Assembly: GCA_964461115.1 (NCBI GenBank)
Contig: CAYWSX010000012.1
Location: forward strand, 1-64,000
Reading direction: 5' to 3'
DNA: 64,000 nucleotides
DNA from: RGIG2134 sp964461115
GTDB lineage: Bacteria > Cyanobacteriota > Vampirovibrionia > Gastranaerophilales > Gastranaerophilaceae
Part shown: piece after piece, positions 8,077 through 17,725 of the stretch
How positions within the stretch are numbered: position 1 is the first letter of the stretch
How the letters are laid out: each line of letters starts with the position of its first letter
The notes under the pieces: generated by a model
What the model was told of the DNA's origin: nothing
What the model saw: the letters and a program-made list of their open reading frames with translations, nothing else
Database searches by the model: none
Program-made: the position numbers and the translations under genes

Positions 8077-9915
8077 ATGATAAACTTATCGAAAACAAAA
8101 GAAATAGGCAAAAGAATAGTATTAAGCACCTGCTTGATATCACTCTTTGGAACTTATGCGGCACCTCTGGCAGATGCCGTGCAAACTTCACCTGTTCAAG
8201 CTTCCGTAAGCCAGGATGAACAAACGCGAAACGTTGTTCTTAAAGGCGGTATCAAGCTTGCAAAAGGTGACCAGAAAGTTGCCGTAAGTTTACGCGATTC
8301 TGATGTTAAACAGGTTTTGAGAATGTTTGCCGACAAGGCAGGCTTGAATGTCGTTTTCCATAAATCTGTTGACGGCAAAATAACTCTTGATTTGGTAAAT
8401 GTAACTCTCAATGACGCTTTCAACACAATTATGCAAATGGCAGAACTTACCTACGTGATAGAAAATGATACACTCATGGTTGCGTCTTCCGAAGAATCCA
8501 AAAAACTCAACTTCACAAGAGAAAACATGGCTGTAATCCCTGTTAAATACATAAATTCAGGTAAATTAGCTGAATTTTTAAACAAAAATATTTTTACAAA
8601 AAGCAGACCGGGGCTTTCGAACTCCGAAGTAGCTGTTGCAAACTTAAGAGATAACGAAATTCTTATTTTCGGTTCAAAAGGCGACTATAATGTTGCTAAA
8701 AAAGTAATTGAAGAAATCGACAAACCATTAAGAATAACTTCATTCAAGGTAAATCACACAACACCTAAAGAAATGGCAACTTTGGCTTGTGAAACATGGC
8801 TAAAAGAAAAAGGCACAGAAGGTACAGAACTCACAGACAACAGTGAAAGCGAAATCGTTGTAGGCGGCGGTGTTGTAGCTTGCAGTATCGACAGCGAAGA
8901 CGAAGACCAGGGCGAAATGAAATCGCTTGAAACACAAGGTCTTAAAATTGCATACTTCCCGACTCAAGGTGTAGTAAAGCTTTACGGCGGAACCTCTCAG
9001 CAGGCAGACGATATGAGAAAATTCGTTGAAGATGCCGATAAGAAACAACCGCAAGCTATTCTTGAAATGTCTGTAGTCGAATTGAATGAAACAGGTTCAA
9101 AAACTATTTCTAATACTTGGAATATCTACTCAAGATTTTTCACAGGTACAATCGGTGGTTCCGCAGGTATTGCCACTTCCGATACCCTAAGACCTATGAT
9201 GTGGACAAACAATCAACTTAATAATCAGGGAATGAAGCCATTCTACGATTACAAAGATTATCTGCCTGACGGTTCCTTAAAACCGGGTGCAACGCCTATT
9301 AGTGCTGTATCTAAATGGATTGGGGCTCCGATTATAACAACAAATATCAACTGGCTCATATCTAACCGTGACGGCAGAGTGCTTGCAACTCCTAAAGTTA
9401 TGATTACAAACGGTCAGGAGTCTGTTATTGACTTAACCTCAGACTACGTTGCATCAGTAAATACACAATACATCCAAAACGGCTCCCTAACACCGCAAAT
9501 TCAAAGAACATATAACATTGCAAACGACAACGGTATGAAAATATCTCTTACACCGTTTATCAGCCCTGACGGCTACGTTTCAATGAACATAAAACCTGAA
9601 TACGCAACTATTAAAGAAAAAGTTCCTAACGAATACGGTGACACAGCAGCAACTCTGCTTCAAAGAAGAAGCTTAGACCTTAAAAATATCAGAATCAAAG
9701 ACGGTGAAACGCTTGTCTTGGGTGGACTAATCCAAGAAGTTGAACAAAAAACTATCGACAAACCGCCAATTATAGGCGACATCCCCGGCATAGGCTGGTT
9801 GTTCAGAAGCTCAGGCTCAACTAAAGAAAAGCAGGAACTTGTAATTATGATTACACCTCATATTATCAAGGATTCCGAAGATTTAGTTGAAGCTCAAAGC
9901 ACAGAATCACTCTAA
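8077..9915 (+). CDS. Secretin, GspD/PilQ family
   Basis: The outer-membrane ring of the pilus or secretion machine. The 612 residues have a signal peptide (about 1-32, ending near ADA), an STN/N0-like domain (about 60-130, KVAVSLRDSDVKQVLRMFADKAG), secretin N domains (about 145-300) and the secretin core (about 325-600). The core shows VLATPKVMITNGQ, LRRSLDLKNIRIKDGETLVLGG-like strands and the end motif PIIGDIPGIGWLFRS. It follows the PilP-like gene by 25 bp and has GGAG before the ATG. Length is normal. The absence of nearby pilM/N/O-type genes means the inner ring is encoded elsewhere or is divergent. Confidence 0.93.
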   Translation: MINLSKTKEIGKRIVLSTCLISLFGTYAAPLADAVQTSPVQASVSQDEQTRNVVLKGGIKLAKGDQKVAVSLRDSDVKQVLRMFADKAGLNVVFHKSVDGKITLDLVNVTLNDAFNTIMQMAELTYVIENDTLMVASSEESKKLNFTRENMAVIPVKYINSGKLAEFLNKNIFTKSRPGLSNSEVAVANLRDNEILIFGSKGDYNVAKKVIEEIDKPLRITSFKVNHTTPKEMATLACETWLKEKGTEGTELTDNSESEIVVGGGVVACSIDSEDEDQGEMKSLETQGLKIAYFPTQGVVKLYGGTSQQADDMRKFVEDADKKQPQAILEMSVVELNETGSKTISNTWNIYSRFFTGTIGGSAGIATSDTLRPMMWTNNQLNNQGMKPFYDYKDYLPDGSLKPGATPISAVSKWIGAPIITTNINWLISNRDGRVLATPKVMITNGQESVIDLTSDYVASVNTQYIQNGSLTPQIQRTYNIANDNGMKISLTPFISPDGYVSMNIKPEYATIKEKVPNEYGDTAATLLQRRSLDLKNIRIKDGETLVLGGLIQEVEQKTIDKPPIIGDIPGIGWLFRSSGSTKEKQELVIMITPHIIKDSEDLVEAQSTESL

Positions 9916-9945
9916 TACTCTAATATAATAAGTTAAATTAAAATT

Positions 9946-11994
9946 ATGACGCAAGAAGTAGTAAACAAAATTAAGCATATGATTAACAGGGACTACGCTG
10001 CAAAATTCAGCGTAGACGCTGTTAATCATTTAAGTTTCATCCCTATTGACGAGCAAAAGGGCGTTTTTTATGCTGCAATCAACGAAAATTCGTCAAAAGC
10101 CGAAATAGAGGGGAAAATCTCTTCTGCAACAAATTTGAAAGCAAAATTTGTACTTCTCAAACACGATGAATATAAGAGTCTGTATGATTTTTACATGAAA
10201 GAAGTTCAAGACATCTCAGCTCAGGAGCTAATCACTCAAGCTCAAACTGCACAACCTGCCGCGCAAACGCCTAAAAAAAGAATAGGCGACTTGCTAAAAG
10301 ATGCGGGGTACGTCAACGATCAGCAGCTTCTGGAGGCGCTTGCCTTCAGCCGCGCAAACAAAATGCCTATCGGCTCGGCGCTTGTCGAAAAAGGGTATGT
10401 CACCGTTGAAATTTTAAAAGAGTTTCTTCATGAACAACAGGGACAAGAGACTGTTGACTCGAACCAGCTTCAGATTCAACCAAACATTATGAAACTTCTG
10501 CCGGTAGATTTCATTAAAGCAAATAAAGTTATACCGCTCGGCTCGGATGGAAAAAACATTACTATCGGTATGGTCAACCCTAAAGATAAGAAAATCCTGA
10601 ATGAACTTATCTACATTACAGGCGGTTTGAATCCTATACCGAAACTCCTAACACACTATGAGTTTAAAACCTTTATAAATCAGCATTACGGCGAAAGCTA
10701 CAAAGAAACTACCGAAATTATTCGAAATATTGAGCAGGAAGTTCTGGAATACGATCTGGAAGAAGATCTTTCATCACAGGTAGAGCGCGAACTCCAAGAT
10801 AAAACCGGAAACGTGGCAAAGTTCGTAAACAAAATTATTACAAACGCGATTGACAAAAAAGCCAGCGATATTCACATCGAACCACGGCTGGACGGGTATA
10901 TTGTAAGATACAGGATTGACGGAATTTTGCGTCAGGTTCTCACTTTGCCTGCAAAGGTTGAATCCGCTGTTATTACGCGTTTTAAAGTTCTTTCCAAAAT
11001 GGATATCGCAGAATACAGACGTCCTCAGGATGGTACGTTTTATATTAAGTACAATAATATCTCCTATGACTTCAGGATAAACACTCTGCCTGTCGGAACC
11101 CGCGAAAAAATGGTTATTCGTGTTCTTGCACCTGCACAAACATTGAGTGCATGTGACAAGCAAATCGTACTTCAAGGTGCAATGCCAAAAGAAATTGAAA
11201 TCATCAAAAAAATGACATCCGCGCCAAACGGTATTATTCTGGCGTCCGGTCCTACGGGTTCAGGTAAAACGACCACTCTTTACTCGGTTTTAAAAAGCGT
11301 AAATGACCCAAGCGTAAACATTACAACAATTGAGGATCCGATAGAAATTAAAATTGACGGGATCAACCAATCGCAGGTCAATCCGAAAGCCGGAATCACC
11401 TTTGCAAGCTGCATGAGAGCGATTTTGAGACAAGACCCGGATATTATTCTTGTAGGTGAAATCCGTGACCTTGAAACACTCGAAGTTGCTATTTCCGCAG
11501 CGCTTACGGGTCACCTTGTATTAAGCACAATTCACACAAACTCGGCAGCAACAACCGTTACGCGTTTGATAGAAATGGGCGCAAAAGATTACCTTATTTC
11601 CTCAACTTTGACAGGCGTAATTGCGCAAAGACTTGTCAGACATCTTTGTCCGCATTGTAAGGAATCCTATCACCCGTCAAGAGAAGAAGCAGAAAAAATT
11701 ATTCTTCATCCTGATGATTATGAAGAATTCATGCAAAAAACCGTATACAGACCTAAAGGCTGTCCATCTTGTAACTTTGAAGGGTTTGCAGGGCGTCTCG
11801 GGGTTTATGAAATTCTTCCCATTACAAAAGAAATCAAAAAACTGATTGCGCAAGGCGCACATGACATCGAAATTGAAGAAGCGGCGATTGGTCTCGGAAT
11901 GCAAACCCTCCAGCAGTGCTGTATGGGGCACATTTTGCGCGGCGAAACTACAATTGACGACTTTGTACGCGTACTCGGCATGGTAAACGAGTAG
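9946..11994 (+). CDS. Type IV pilus assembly / secretion ATPase, PilB/GspE family
   Basis: The cytoplasmic motor that powers pilin polymerisation. Its 682 residues carry a poorly conserved N-terminus, an MshEN-type domain (about 105-260, RIGDLLKDAGYV, then LPVDFIKANKVIPLG) of the kind that can bind cyclic di-GMP, then the ATPase with Walker A GPTGSGKTTTLYS, an Asp box, Walker B ILVGEIRDLETLE and the His box LSTIHTNSA. A tetracysteine zinc site (CPHC ... CPSC) follows, as in GspE/PilB. The MshEN domain is worth noting because a GGDEF cyclase (19.1 kb) and an HD-GYP phosphodiesterase (24.7 kb) are nearby. Confidence 0.95.
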   Translation: MTQEVVNKIKHMINRDYAAKFSVDAVNHLSFIPIDEQKGVFYAAINENSSKAEIEGKISSATNLKAKFVLLKHDEYKSLYDFYMKEVQDISAQELITQAQTAQPAAQTPKKRIGDLLKDAGYVNDQQLLEALAFSRANKMPIGSALVEKGYVTVEILKEFLHEQQGQETVDSNQLQIQPNIMKLLPVDFIKANKVIPLGSDGKNITIGMVNPKDKKILNELIYITGGLNPIPKLLTHYEFKTFINQHYGESYKETTEIIRNIEQEVLEYDLEEDLSSQVERELQDKTGNVAKFVNKIITNAIDKKASDIHIEPRLDGYIVRYRIDGILRQVLTLPAKVESAVITRFKVLSKMDIAEYRRPQDGTFYIKYNNISYDFRINTLPVGTREKMVIRVLAPAQTLSACDKQIVLQGAMPKEIEIIKKMTSAPNGIILASGPTGSGKTTTLYSVLKSVNDPSVNITTIEDPIEIKIDGINQSQVNPKAGITFASCMRAILRQDPDIILVGEIRDLETLEVAISAALTGHLVLSTIHTNSAATTVTRLIEMGAKDYLISSTLTGVIAQRLVRHLCPHCKESYHPSREEAEKIILHPDDYEEFMQKTVYRPKGCPSCNFEGFAGRLGVYEILPITKEIKKLIAQGAHDIEIEEAAIGLGMQTLQQCCMGHILRGETTIDDFVRVLGMVNE

Positions 11995-12004
11995 GAGGCG
12001 GCTT

Positions 12005-13216
12005 ATGACAATATACTCATACGTTGCACTCAGAGATAACAAAGAAACCGTAAAAGGCAAAGTTGAAGCAGAAGATTTAAGAAGTGCCAGAAGCCAAATT
12101 AAACAGCTTAACCTGCTTCCTATAAAAGTTTACGAAGATAGCAGAGTTGAAAACATAACAGCACTTCCGACCGTAAAATTACGCCCTCTGTCGCTTAAAG
12201 AAAAAATAGATTTTTCATCAACCTATCAAACGCTGGCAGGTGCAGGGGTTCCTGTTGTTGAAAGCTTGTTGTTTATGGAGCAAGAGGCAAGTTCGGCGAG
12301 AATTCGTAATCTGGCGAAAGAATTACGTCGTCATATTCTTGCAGGTTCAACCTTCGCAGATACAGTGAAGAGATACAGCGAGATTTTCGGACAAATTTTT
12401 GTCGGCCTAACCAAGGCAGGTGAAGATTCAGGGGAAATGGAAACGACAATGGGGCGTATCATTGAGCTATTAAGAAAACAAGAAGCAATCAAAGGAAAAG
12501 TAGTAGGAGCACTGATGTATCCTGCGTTTGTCGTTGTTTTGGCGGTTGTTGTTTGTATTATCATGCTTACATTTGTGTTCCCAAAATTTGCAGAGGTTTT
12601 CGAATCAACAGGTAAAGAAATGCCCATATTAACTCAGCTTTGTATTAACGCGGGCAACTTCATCACTGAATATTGGTATGCGGTTATACTTATGTTTGTC
12701 TGCCTGGGATTCGGAATTTATTATGCATTTAAGTGGCCGACCTCGCGAAATTTCCTTGACAAACTATCGCTTCAGATCCCTCTAATCGGAGAATTGCTAA
12801 AATTCGGAGCGTTTTCTAACTATCTTGCGGTGTTGCAGGTTGCATATGATGCAGGTGTTCCGATTGTAAATTCACTTTCGCTTGCGAATCTCACTGTTGA
12901 CAATGTTCTTATCAAAGGGGCCATGAACTCAGCAAAATTAAAAGTACAGCAAGGTTTACACCTCTCAGCAGCATTAAGAAGCACAGGCGTCATGCCAAAA
13001 ATGCTTTTGTTTATGATACAAACAGGTGAACAATCAGGGAAATTAGGTTCTATGCTTGAGCAGGCAGTAAAGTTTGTAGACAAAGAACTGGACAAGTTCG
13101 TTGACAAAATGACTAAAGCAATTGAACCTATTATGCTCATAGTTTTGGGCGGGATAGTGTTGTTCTTCGCTTTAGCATTATATCTGCCGTTGTTCGGTAT
13201 GATAACACCAGCATAG
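12005..13216 (+). CDS. Inner-membrane platform protein, PilC/GspF family
   Basis: The 403-residue polytopic protein has two repeated T2SSF domains (about 70-190 and 270-395), each with the family signature (GVPVVESLLFMEQEASSARI, and GVPIVNSLSLA), and three membrane helices (around 172-195, 222-243 and 375-398). It forms the base on which pilin subunits are assembled by the PilB-like ATPase encoded just upstream. The ATG has AGGAGG at an ideal distance and starts 11 bp after the upstream stop, so the two genes are coupled. Confidence 0.95.
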   Translation: MTIYSYVALRDNKETVKGKVEAEDLRSARSQIKQLNLLPIKVYEDSRVENITALPTVKLRPLSLKEKIDFSSTYQTLAGAGVPVVESLLFMEQEASSARIRNLAKELRRHILAGSTFADTVKRYSEIFGQIFVGLTKAGEDSGEMETTMGRIIELLRKQEAIKGKVVGALMYPAFVVVLAVVVCIIMLTFVFPKFAEVFESTGKEMPILTQLCINAGNFITEYWYAVILMFVCLGFGIYYAFKWPTSRNFLDKLSLQIPLIGELLKFGAFSNYLAVLQVAYDAGVPIVNSLSLANLTVDNVLIKGAMNSAKLKVQQGLHLSAALRSTGVMPKMLLFMIQTGEQSGKLGSMLEQAVKFVDKELDKFVDKMTKAIEPIMLIVLGGIVLFFALALYLPLFGMITPA

Positions 13217-13225
13217 GAGTAAAAG

Positions 13226-13540
13226 ATGACAGAAAATACACCAAATATGGGCGAAAATTCAAATTTTATATCAGGCGTATGGTCGGAAAAAGTTCTTGTA
13301 ATTACACAAGACTATGAAATACGCGGTTATGTTTTTATGCCGAAAACAGGAAGAAAAAATCGTGTTTTATCAGATATTTTAAACGGCAAAAAACGCTTTG
13401 TCGCAATCAAAGACTGTGAAGTTTTTCACCGTCACAGCGCAACCAGAAAACTTGAATATCAAGACTTTATTCAGTTAAATTTGAATTCAATAATACTTCT
13501 TCGCCCCGATAGAGCAGGCGTTGAAGACTATACAAACTAA
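13226..13540 (+). CDS. Small conserved protein of the pilus operon (possibly DUF6812-like)
   Basis: A 104-residue soluble protein with a central beta-rich segment (VLVITQDYEIRGYVFMP, then LSDILNGKKRFVAIKDCEVF). The pattern of a strand pair followed by 'L-D-L-N' and a 'F-x-x-I/L-x-D-x-x-V' strand reminds me of small cyanobacterial proteins of unknown role (DUF6812), but I am not certain. It has GGAG before its ATG and starts 10 bp after the GspF-like gene, so it is the last gene of the operon and may regulate or accompany pilus assembly. Confidence 0.7.
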   Translation: MTENTPNMGENSNFISGVWSEKVLVITQDYEIRGYVFMPKTGRKNRVLSDILNGKKRFVAIKDCEVFHRHSATRKLEYQDFIQLNLNSIILLRPDRAGVEDYTN

Positions 13541-14785
13541 TTATTGAAGCCTTGCAGCCCTAAGCCCTTTCATAATTTTTTGGGCTTCATCAAGCTGTGG
13601 ATCTTTATTTGAATAGTAGTCATTTTCGGTAAACTTAACAATATAATCGGGAGTTATACCTTTTTTGTTGATATCAGTGCCGTTTGGCGTCAAATATTTT
13701 GCAATTGTCAAATTCATGCCGGTCTGGTTTGGCATAGGGTAAATTTTTTGAACCATTCCTTTACCATACGTCCGTTCCCCAACCAAAACTGCTTTGTGGT
13801 AGTCTTTTAAAGCGCCGCTAACAATTTCTGATGCACTGGCTGTTGCCCCATCCACAAGAACAATCGTTGGTACATTCAAAATTGTAGATTTACCTTGCGC
13901 ATTAATATCACTTTTTATACCATTTCTATCCACTATAGACACAATATTTCCGCTATTCAAAAACATGTCAGCAACAAGTATTGCATTCGGAAGAAGCCCG
14001 CCTGTGTTGCCTCTAAGGTCTATTATAAGCCCCTTTTTTCCTTTAAGTGCTGTCAAAGACTCAAAAAATTCGTCACCGACAGTCTGCCCTAAAAAACTTG
14101 TGACTTGAATATATCCGATTTCACCGGGCAGTACTTTATATTTGACACTTTTTATTTTAATCTGCTCACGAACGATTGTTTTGGTGATTTTTTTATCATT
14201 TCGCAAGAACTGAATTGTAACGGGCAAACCTTCTTCGCCTCTTATAATTTGGGCAATTTCAGCAATATTTTTACCATGAACATCTTTACCGTCGACTTTC
14301 AAAAGAATGTCACCCGGCTGAATACCTGCTTTTTGCGCAGGCGTTCCTTCTACAGTGCTGACAATGATGATTTTACCCGACACAGAGGTAATATTTACGC
14401 CTATACCGACTATTTTGGAGTCAATTCCTGTTGTTTGCTCAGAATATTCTTCCGCATTCAAAAATCTGGAATAAGGGTCATCTAAACTCGCAAGCATCGT
14501 ATTTATAGCAAGATAAGCATCATCTTCAGTTTCAATTTGGTCGATATAGCGATCTTTCCATCTGTCCCAGTCCTGCTGATTTAAAGTTGAGTCATAATAG
14601 CGTTTTTTAACTATTTTCCAAGAATTTAAAAACAATTTTTTGGGTTCCACATGAGAGTTGTTTGTCAAATTTTCGTTGGTAAAAAATAATTTATCAGGAA
14701 AATAGTTTTGAACGTTCAGGCTCAAAAATGCCAACAGTACAGAAACAATACACATTAATAATATGGCAATTGAACGTTTATTCAC
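13541..14785 (-). CDS. ctpA: Carboxyl-terminal processing protease, CtpA family (S41)
   Basis: A 414-residue periplasmic serine protease. It has an N-terminal membrane anchor or signal (about 6-26), a PDZ domain (about 120-205, VGIGVNITSVSGK to VHGKNIAEIAQII) and the S41 catalytic domain. The nucleophile is the Ser in DGATASASEI and the general base is the Lys in YGKGMVQ, both intact. In cyanobacteria and chloroplasts such enzymes mature the D1 protein; in a non-photosynthetic relative other envelope substrates are likely. It converges on the pilus operon, with the two stops adjacent. Confidence 0.94.
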   Translation of the reverse strand: MNKRSIAILLMCIVSVLLAFLSLNVQNYFPDKLFFTNENLTNNSHVEPKKLFLNSWKIVKKRYYDSTLNQQDWDRWKDRYIDQIETEDDAYLAINTMLASLDDPYSRFLNAEEYSEQTTGIDSKIVGIGVNITSVSGKIIIVSTVEGTPAQKAGIQPGDILLKVDGKDVHGKNIAEIAQIIRGEEGLPVTIQFLRNDKKITKTIVREQIKIKSVKYKVLPGEIGYIQVTSFLGQTVGDEFFESLTALKGKKGLIIDLRGNTGGLLPNAILVADMFLNSGNIVSIVDRNGIKSDINAQGKSTILNVPTIVLVDGATASASEIVSGALKDYHKAVLVGERTYGKGMVQKIYPMPNQTGMNLTIAKYLTPNGTDINKKGITPDYIVKFTENDYYSNKDPQLDEAQKIMKGLRAARLQ

Positions 14786-14873
14786 TTCTAAACCTCTATA
14801 CGAGAACTTACTTACACCTCAATTTTACATTGGTAAAGAAAAAAAAGCATTAATCATTTAATTTTTGTGTAGA

Positions 14874-15761
14874 CTATATTTTAAATTTCGTACTCAGAGA
14901 CATTCTTCGCTGCAAGCTCATGTTTCCGGGCTGTGAAAAATTTGTAAGCGTAACTTCAAGCTCAAGATTTCTGTCCGATTTTTTCGGGTGGTAGTTTAGC
15001 GTGATATCGGTTCTCGAATCTTTGCTTCCGCCAAAATTATTTTGCAGTCCGGTATAAAGGGACAAATTCTCAGTTAAATCTATTTCAGGCGCCAAAAACA
15101 AAGTATTTGTTTCAACATCCAGAGAGCTGTTAGGCTTATATTTTGAAAGCTGCGTATTAAATTTAAACTTTTTATACCTGAACTGATTAAATATCCCATA
15201 ACGCGTATTTTCTTTAATACCTAAGTTTGTAGAATACACAGCACTACCGACAATCAATTCTCCGACAGGAAGTTTGACAGGTGCACTGGAAATTATTACC
15301 CCACCGGAATTTCCGGTTGCAGTAGAAGAATTATAAGACGCAGCCGCAATATTAACATATTTATTTCTGGAGATAACCGTCGCACCGTAATCCCCGTACG
15401 AAGACTCTCTTCTTATAAAATTCACTTTAGGTCCGATTGCAGAATACAAATTGTGGGAGCCGATAATTACCTCAAGGTTGTCATCCAGAGTAAATGTTTT
15501 GTCCTCTACACCTCTATCATATTTTCTGTAAGCTTTTTGGTCGTATATGTTTATTCTGCCAAGCTCTTCAATATTTTTCATGACAGCAGCCGGGGGCGCA
15601 TTTTTTTCCACACGGATTTCGAATACATCGTTTGATGGCATAAGCTGTTTTAAATCTGCTTCATTTCTGTGAAATTCAATCACATCACAGTCAATATCAT
15701 CTGCAAAAGCAGGCGAGAAAATTGTACAAAATATAAAAAATAATACCAGATATCTTTTCAT
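14874..15761 (-). CDS. Secreted protein with a beta-barrel-like C-terminus
   Basis: The 295 residues begin with a clear signal peptide (about 1-20, LVLFFIFCTIFSPAFA). Residues about 20-120 form a small domain; the remainder is a series of alternating polar/hydrophobic strands of barrel-like length (for example FRYKKFKFNTQLSKYKP and NLSLYTGLQNNFGG), ending in STKFKI. I read it as an outer-membrane or surface protein but do not recognise the family. It is downstream of the flagellin gene on the same strand, after a hairpin at 15830-15859, so it is probably separately transcribed. Confidence 0.6.
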   Translation of the reverse strand: MKRYLVLFFIFCTIFSPAFADDIDCDVIEFHRNEADLKQLMPSNDVFEIRVEKNAPPAAVMKNIEELGRINIYDQKAYRKYDRGVEDKTFTLDDNLEVIIGSHNLYSAIGPKVNFIRRESSYGDYGATVISRNKYVNIAAASYNSSTATGNSGGVIISSAPVKLPVGELIVGSAVYSTNLGIKENTRYGIFNQFRYKKFKFNTQLSKYKPNSSLDVETNTLFLAPEIDLTENLSLYTGLQNNFGGSKDSRTDITLNYHPKKSDRNLELEVTLTNFSQPGNMSLQRRMSLSTKFKI

Positions 15762-15829
15762 AATTAATATTTTACTCGTTTAAAATTATCTTAGAAAGTA
15801 CAAATGGAGGATTTTTTATCCATGTGAGA

Positions 15830-15859
15830 AATCGGCAGAGGTTGTCACCGCTGCCGATT
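15830..15859 (-). terminator. Hairpin downstream of the flagellin gene
   Basis: Perfect 9-bp stem AATCGGCAG/CTGCCGATT with a 12-nt loop, followed on the minus strand by only three T residues. Its place, 44 nt after the flagellin stop, fits a terminator. Confidence 0.6.
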
Positions 15860-15902
15860 TTGAGAGAGATTATCAGTTGTATTGTGTTAAATTACTTTTG
15901 GA

Positions 15903-16802
15903 TTAACCGTTGAGCAAGCTTAATGCGATTGAAGGCATTTGGTTTGCTTGTGATAATACACTGGTTGATGTTTGTTGAAGGATTTGGAATCTGACCATAT
16001 CCGAACTTGCTTGTGCGACGTCAACGTCTTGGATTTTTGAACGAGAAGCCGTTAAGCTCAAGTTGATTGTGTTCAATTTGTCGGAAGCTGATTGCATAGA
16101 TTGCATATAAGCACCCATTACAGACTTATCGTTAGTAATTTTTGTTAAGGCTTTATCCAGTTTACCGATATATTCTCTGATATCTTTGGTATCCCAGTTT
16201 GAACCGTTGATTACGCCGGCTGCCGGAGTGTGACCAAGACCGGTAATTTTAAGATCGATACCCAAGGCATCTGTTTTAGAGTTTGTGAGTGACGGAGCTA
16301 CGTCGATTGCGTTGAGTTTATTCGCGCCAGGAACCGCTGAGTCGCCGTTCGGACCGATTTGAATATTCAATTCTGCAACTGAACCGTCAATAAGGTTTTT
16401 GCCGTTAAAGTTTGTTGTTTGTGCAATGTTGTCAACTGTTTCAAGACGCTGCTTGATTTCGTTCAAGATTGATTGTTTGGAGTTTTCGTCGTAAATTTCG
16501 TTGGCTGCTTGGATACATAGCTCACGAATCCTTTGTACGTTCTCTGTGATAACCGTCAAACCGCCTTCAGCTGTTTGTAAGAGGTTCAAACCGTCTTGGA
16601 TGTTACTCATCGCTTGAGTGTTACCTCTGATTTGTGCTGTCATCAACTCTGCTACACCTAAGCCTGCTGCGTCGTCTTTCGCACTGTTGATTCTTACACC
16701 TGTTGATAACTGTTGCATTGTGTTTGCTAAAGAATTGGTGTTCTTGTTCAAACTGTTTTGTCCGATTAAGGACTGCATGTTTGTGTTTACTACTACTGAC
16801 AT
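15903..16802 (-). CDS. fliC: Flagellin
   Basis: The 299-residue filament subunit has the conserved D0/D1 N-terminus (NTNMQSLIGQNSLNKNTNSL, then LSTGVRINSAKDDAAGLGVA and the long helix to about residue 150), a short variable centre (about 155-220) and the conserved C-terminal helix (SRSKIQDVDVAQASSDM, then QILQQTSTSVLSQANQ ending LSLLNG). It would be exported by the flagellar type III system and polymerised outside the cell. GGAGAG precedes the ATG. A sigma-28 promoter at 16842-16868 and a downstream hairpin make this a single-gene unit of the late flagellar class. There are no other flagellar genes in the window apart from the flagellin-like gene at 28209. Confidence 0.96.
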   Translation of the reverse strand: MSVVVNTNMQSLIGQNSLNKNTNSLANTMQQLSTGVRINSAKDDAAGLGVAELMTAQIRGNTQAMSNIQDGLNLLQTAEGGLTVITENVQRIRELCIQAANEIYDENSKQSILNEIKQRLETVDNIAQTTNFNGKNLIDGSVAELNIQIGPNGDSAVPGANKLNAIDVAPSLTNSKTDALGIDLKITGLGHTPAAGVINGSNWDTKDIREYIGKLDKALTKITNDKSVMGAYMQSMQSASDKLNTINLSLTASRSKIQDVDVAQASSDMVRFQILQQTSTSVLSQANQMPSIALSLLNG

Positions 16803-16841
16803 TTTTCTCTCTCCTATTAAGTAATTTAACTTACAAACTCA

Positions 16842-16868
16842 TTATCGGACATGCTCTCTAATACTTTA
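16842..16868 (-). promoter_or_regulatory. Sigma-28 (FliA) promoter of the flagellin gene
   Basis: TAAAGTAT, 11 nt, TCCGATAA on the minus strand. This differs from the sigma-28 consensus (TAAAGTTT-N11-GCCGATAA) at only two positions. It lies 40 nt before the flagellin ATG, the expected place. Confidence 0.85.
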
Positions 16869-16949
16869 GTTTAACCTTTCGTATATTTTTAGACTTAAAT
16901 TAGGTCAAAACATTTGCTATATTTGTTTTTTAGCAGTATTATACTAAAG

Positions 16950-16973
16950 TATAATATATCATCCGTTTGAAGT
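16950..16973 (+). promoter_or_regulatory. -10 element plus shared 18-nt motif upstream of rsmE
   Basis: TATAAT (16950-16955) is followed directly by ATATCATCCGTTTGAAGT (16956-16973), which sits just ahead of the AGGAAG site of rsmE. The same 18 nt occur at 24578-24595 upstream of the HD-GYP gene. The function is unknown. Confidence 0.4.
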
Positions 16974-16987
16974 AGGAAGAAGCTGAA

Positions 16988-17725
16988 ATGCCGCACTTTT
17001 TTATCGACCAAAACTCAATACACGACAATATTATAACCATTTCCGACAAAGAAAACTACAATCATATAGCACGCGCCCTACACGTAAAAATCGGCGAAAA
17101 GCTTATGCTGGTTGACAACGAGCAGATACAATACGAAACTGTTGTCGAAAAAATAACCTCAAGCGAGATTAGCTGTAAGGTCAAAAAAGCCTACCCTTCT
17201 AATAGAATCCTGCCTTTAAACCTCTATCTTGCACAAGCTGTTCTCAAAAAAGAAGCACAGGCAAACGTCATTCAAAAAGCCTGTGAATTAGGCGTAAAAG
17301 GGATTTTTCCGTTAATAACAGAAAATTGTACTGTTAAGAAAAGCTACGTTCAAGAAAAAATTGAGAAGTATAACAAACTTTCGTACGAAGCCTCAAAACA
17401 GTGCGAACGCCCTGACTTGGCAAAGATTTTCGAGGTTTCGGATTTAAAGGGCATACTCGAAAACAAAGATTTTAAAATAAAAATAGCATGTGTGGAAAAA
17501 TATGCTCAAAGTACATTAAAAGCCTGTTTGGAAACTGTCAACCCCTCTCCGTCAGACAATATAGTCTTGATTATTGGACCCGAAGGCGGTTTTTCAGAAC
17601 AGGAATTCGACATGCTGAAAAAATCCGGTATCCCTATGGTTTCACTCGGCAATTTGATACTACGGGCAGACACAGCTGTTATTTCGGCACTTTCAAACAC
17701 AATTTACGAGCTTTGCGATGAATAA
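16988..17725 (+). CDS. rsmE: 16S rRNA (uracil-1498-N3)-methyltransferase RsmE
   Basis: The 245-residue SPOUT-family enzyme methylates U1498 of 16S rRNA in the assembled 30S subunit. It shows the N-terminal PUA-like domain (about 1-75, with ITISDKENYNHIARALHVKIG) and the trefoil-knot methyltransferase domain with IIGPEGGFSEQEFD and the terminal SLGNLILRADTAVISAL motif. AGGAAG precedes the ATG. Its end overlaps the CCA transferase gene by 8 nt, so the two are translated together: a small RNA-maturation operon. Confidence 0.95.
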   Translation: MPHFFIDQNSIHDNIITISDKENYNHIARALHVKIGEKLMLVDNEQIQYETVVEKITSSEISCKVKKAYPSNRILPLNLYLAQAVLKKEAQANVIQKACELGVKGIFPLITENCTVKKSYVQEKIEKYNKLSYEASKQCERPDLAKIFEVSDLKGILENKDFKIKIACVEKYAQSTLKACLETVNPSPSDNIVLIIGPEGGFSEQEFDMLKKSGIPMVSLGNLILRADTAVISALSNTIYELCDE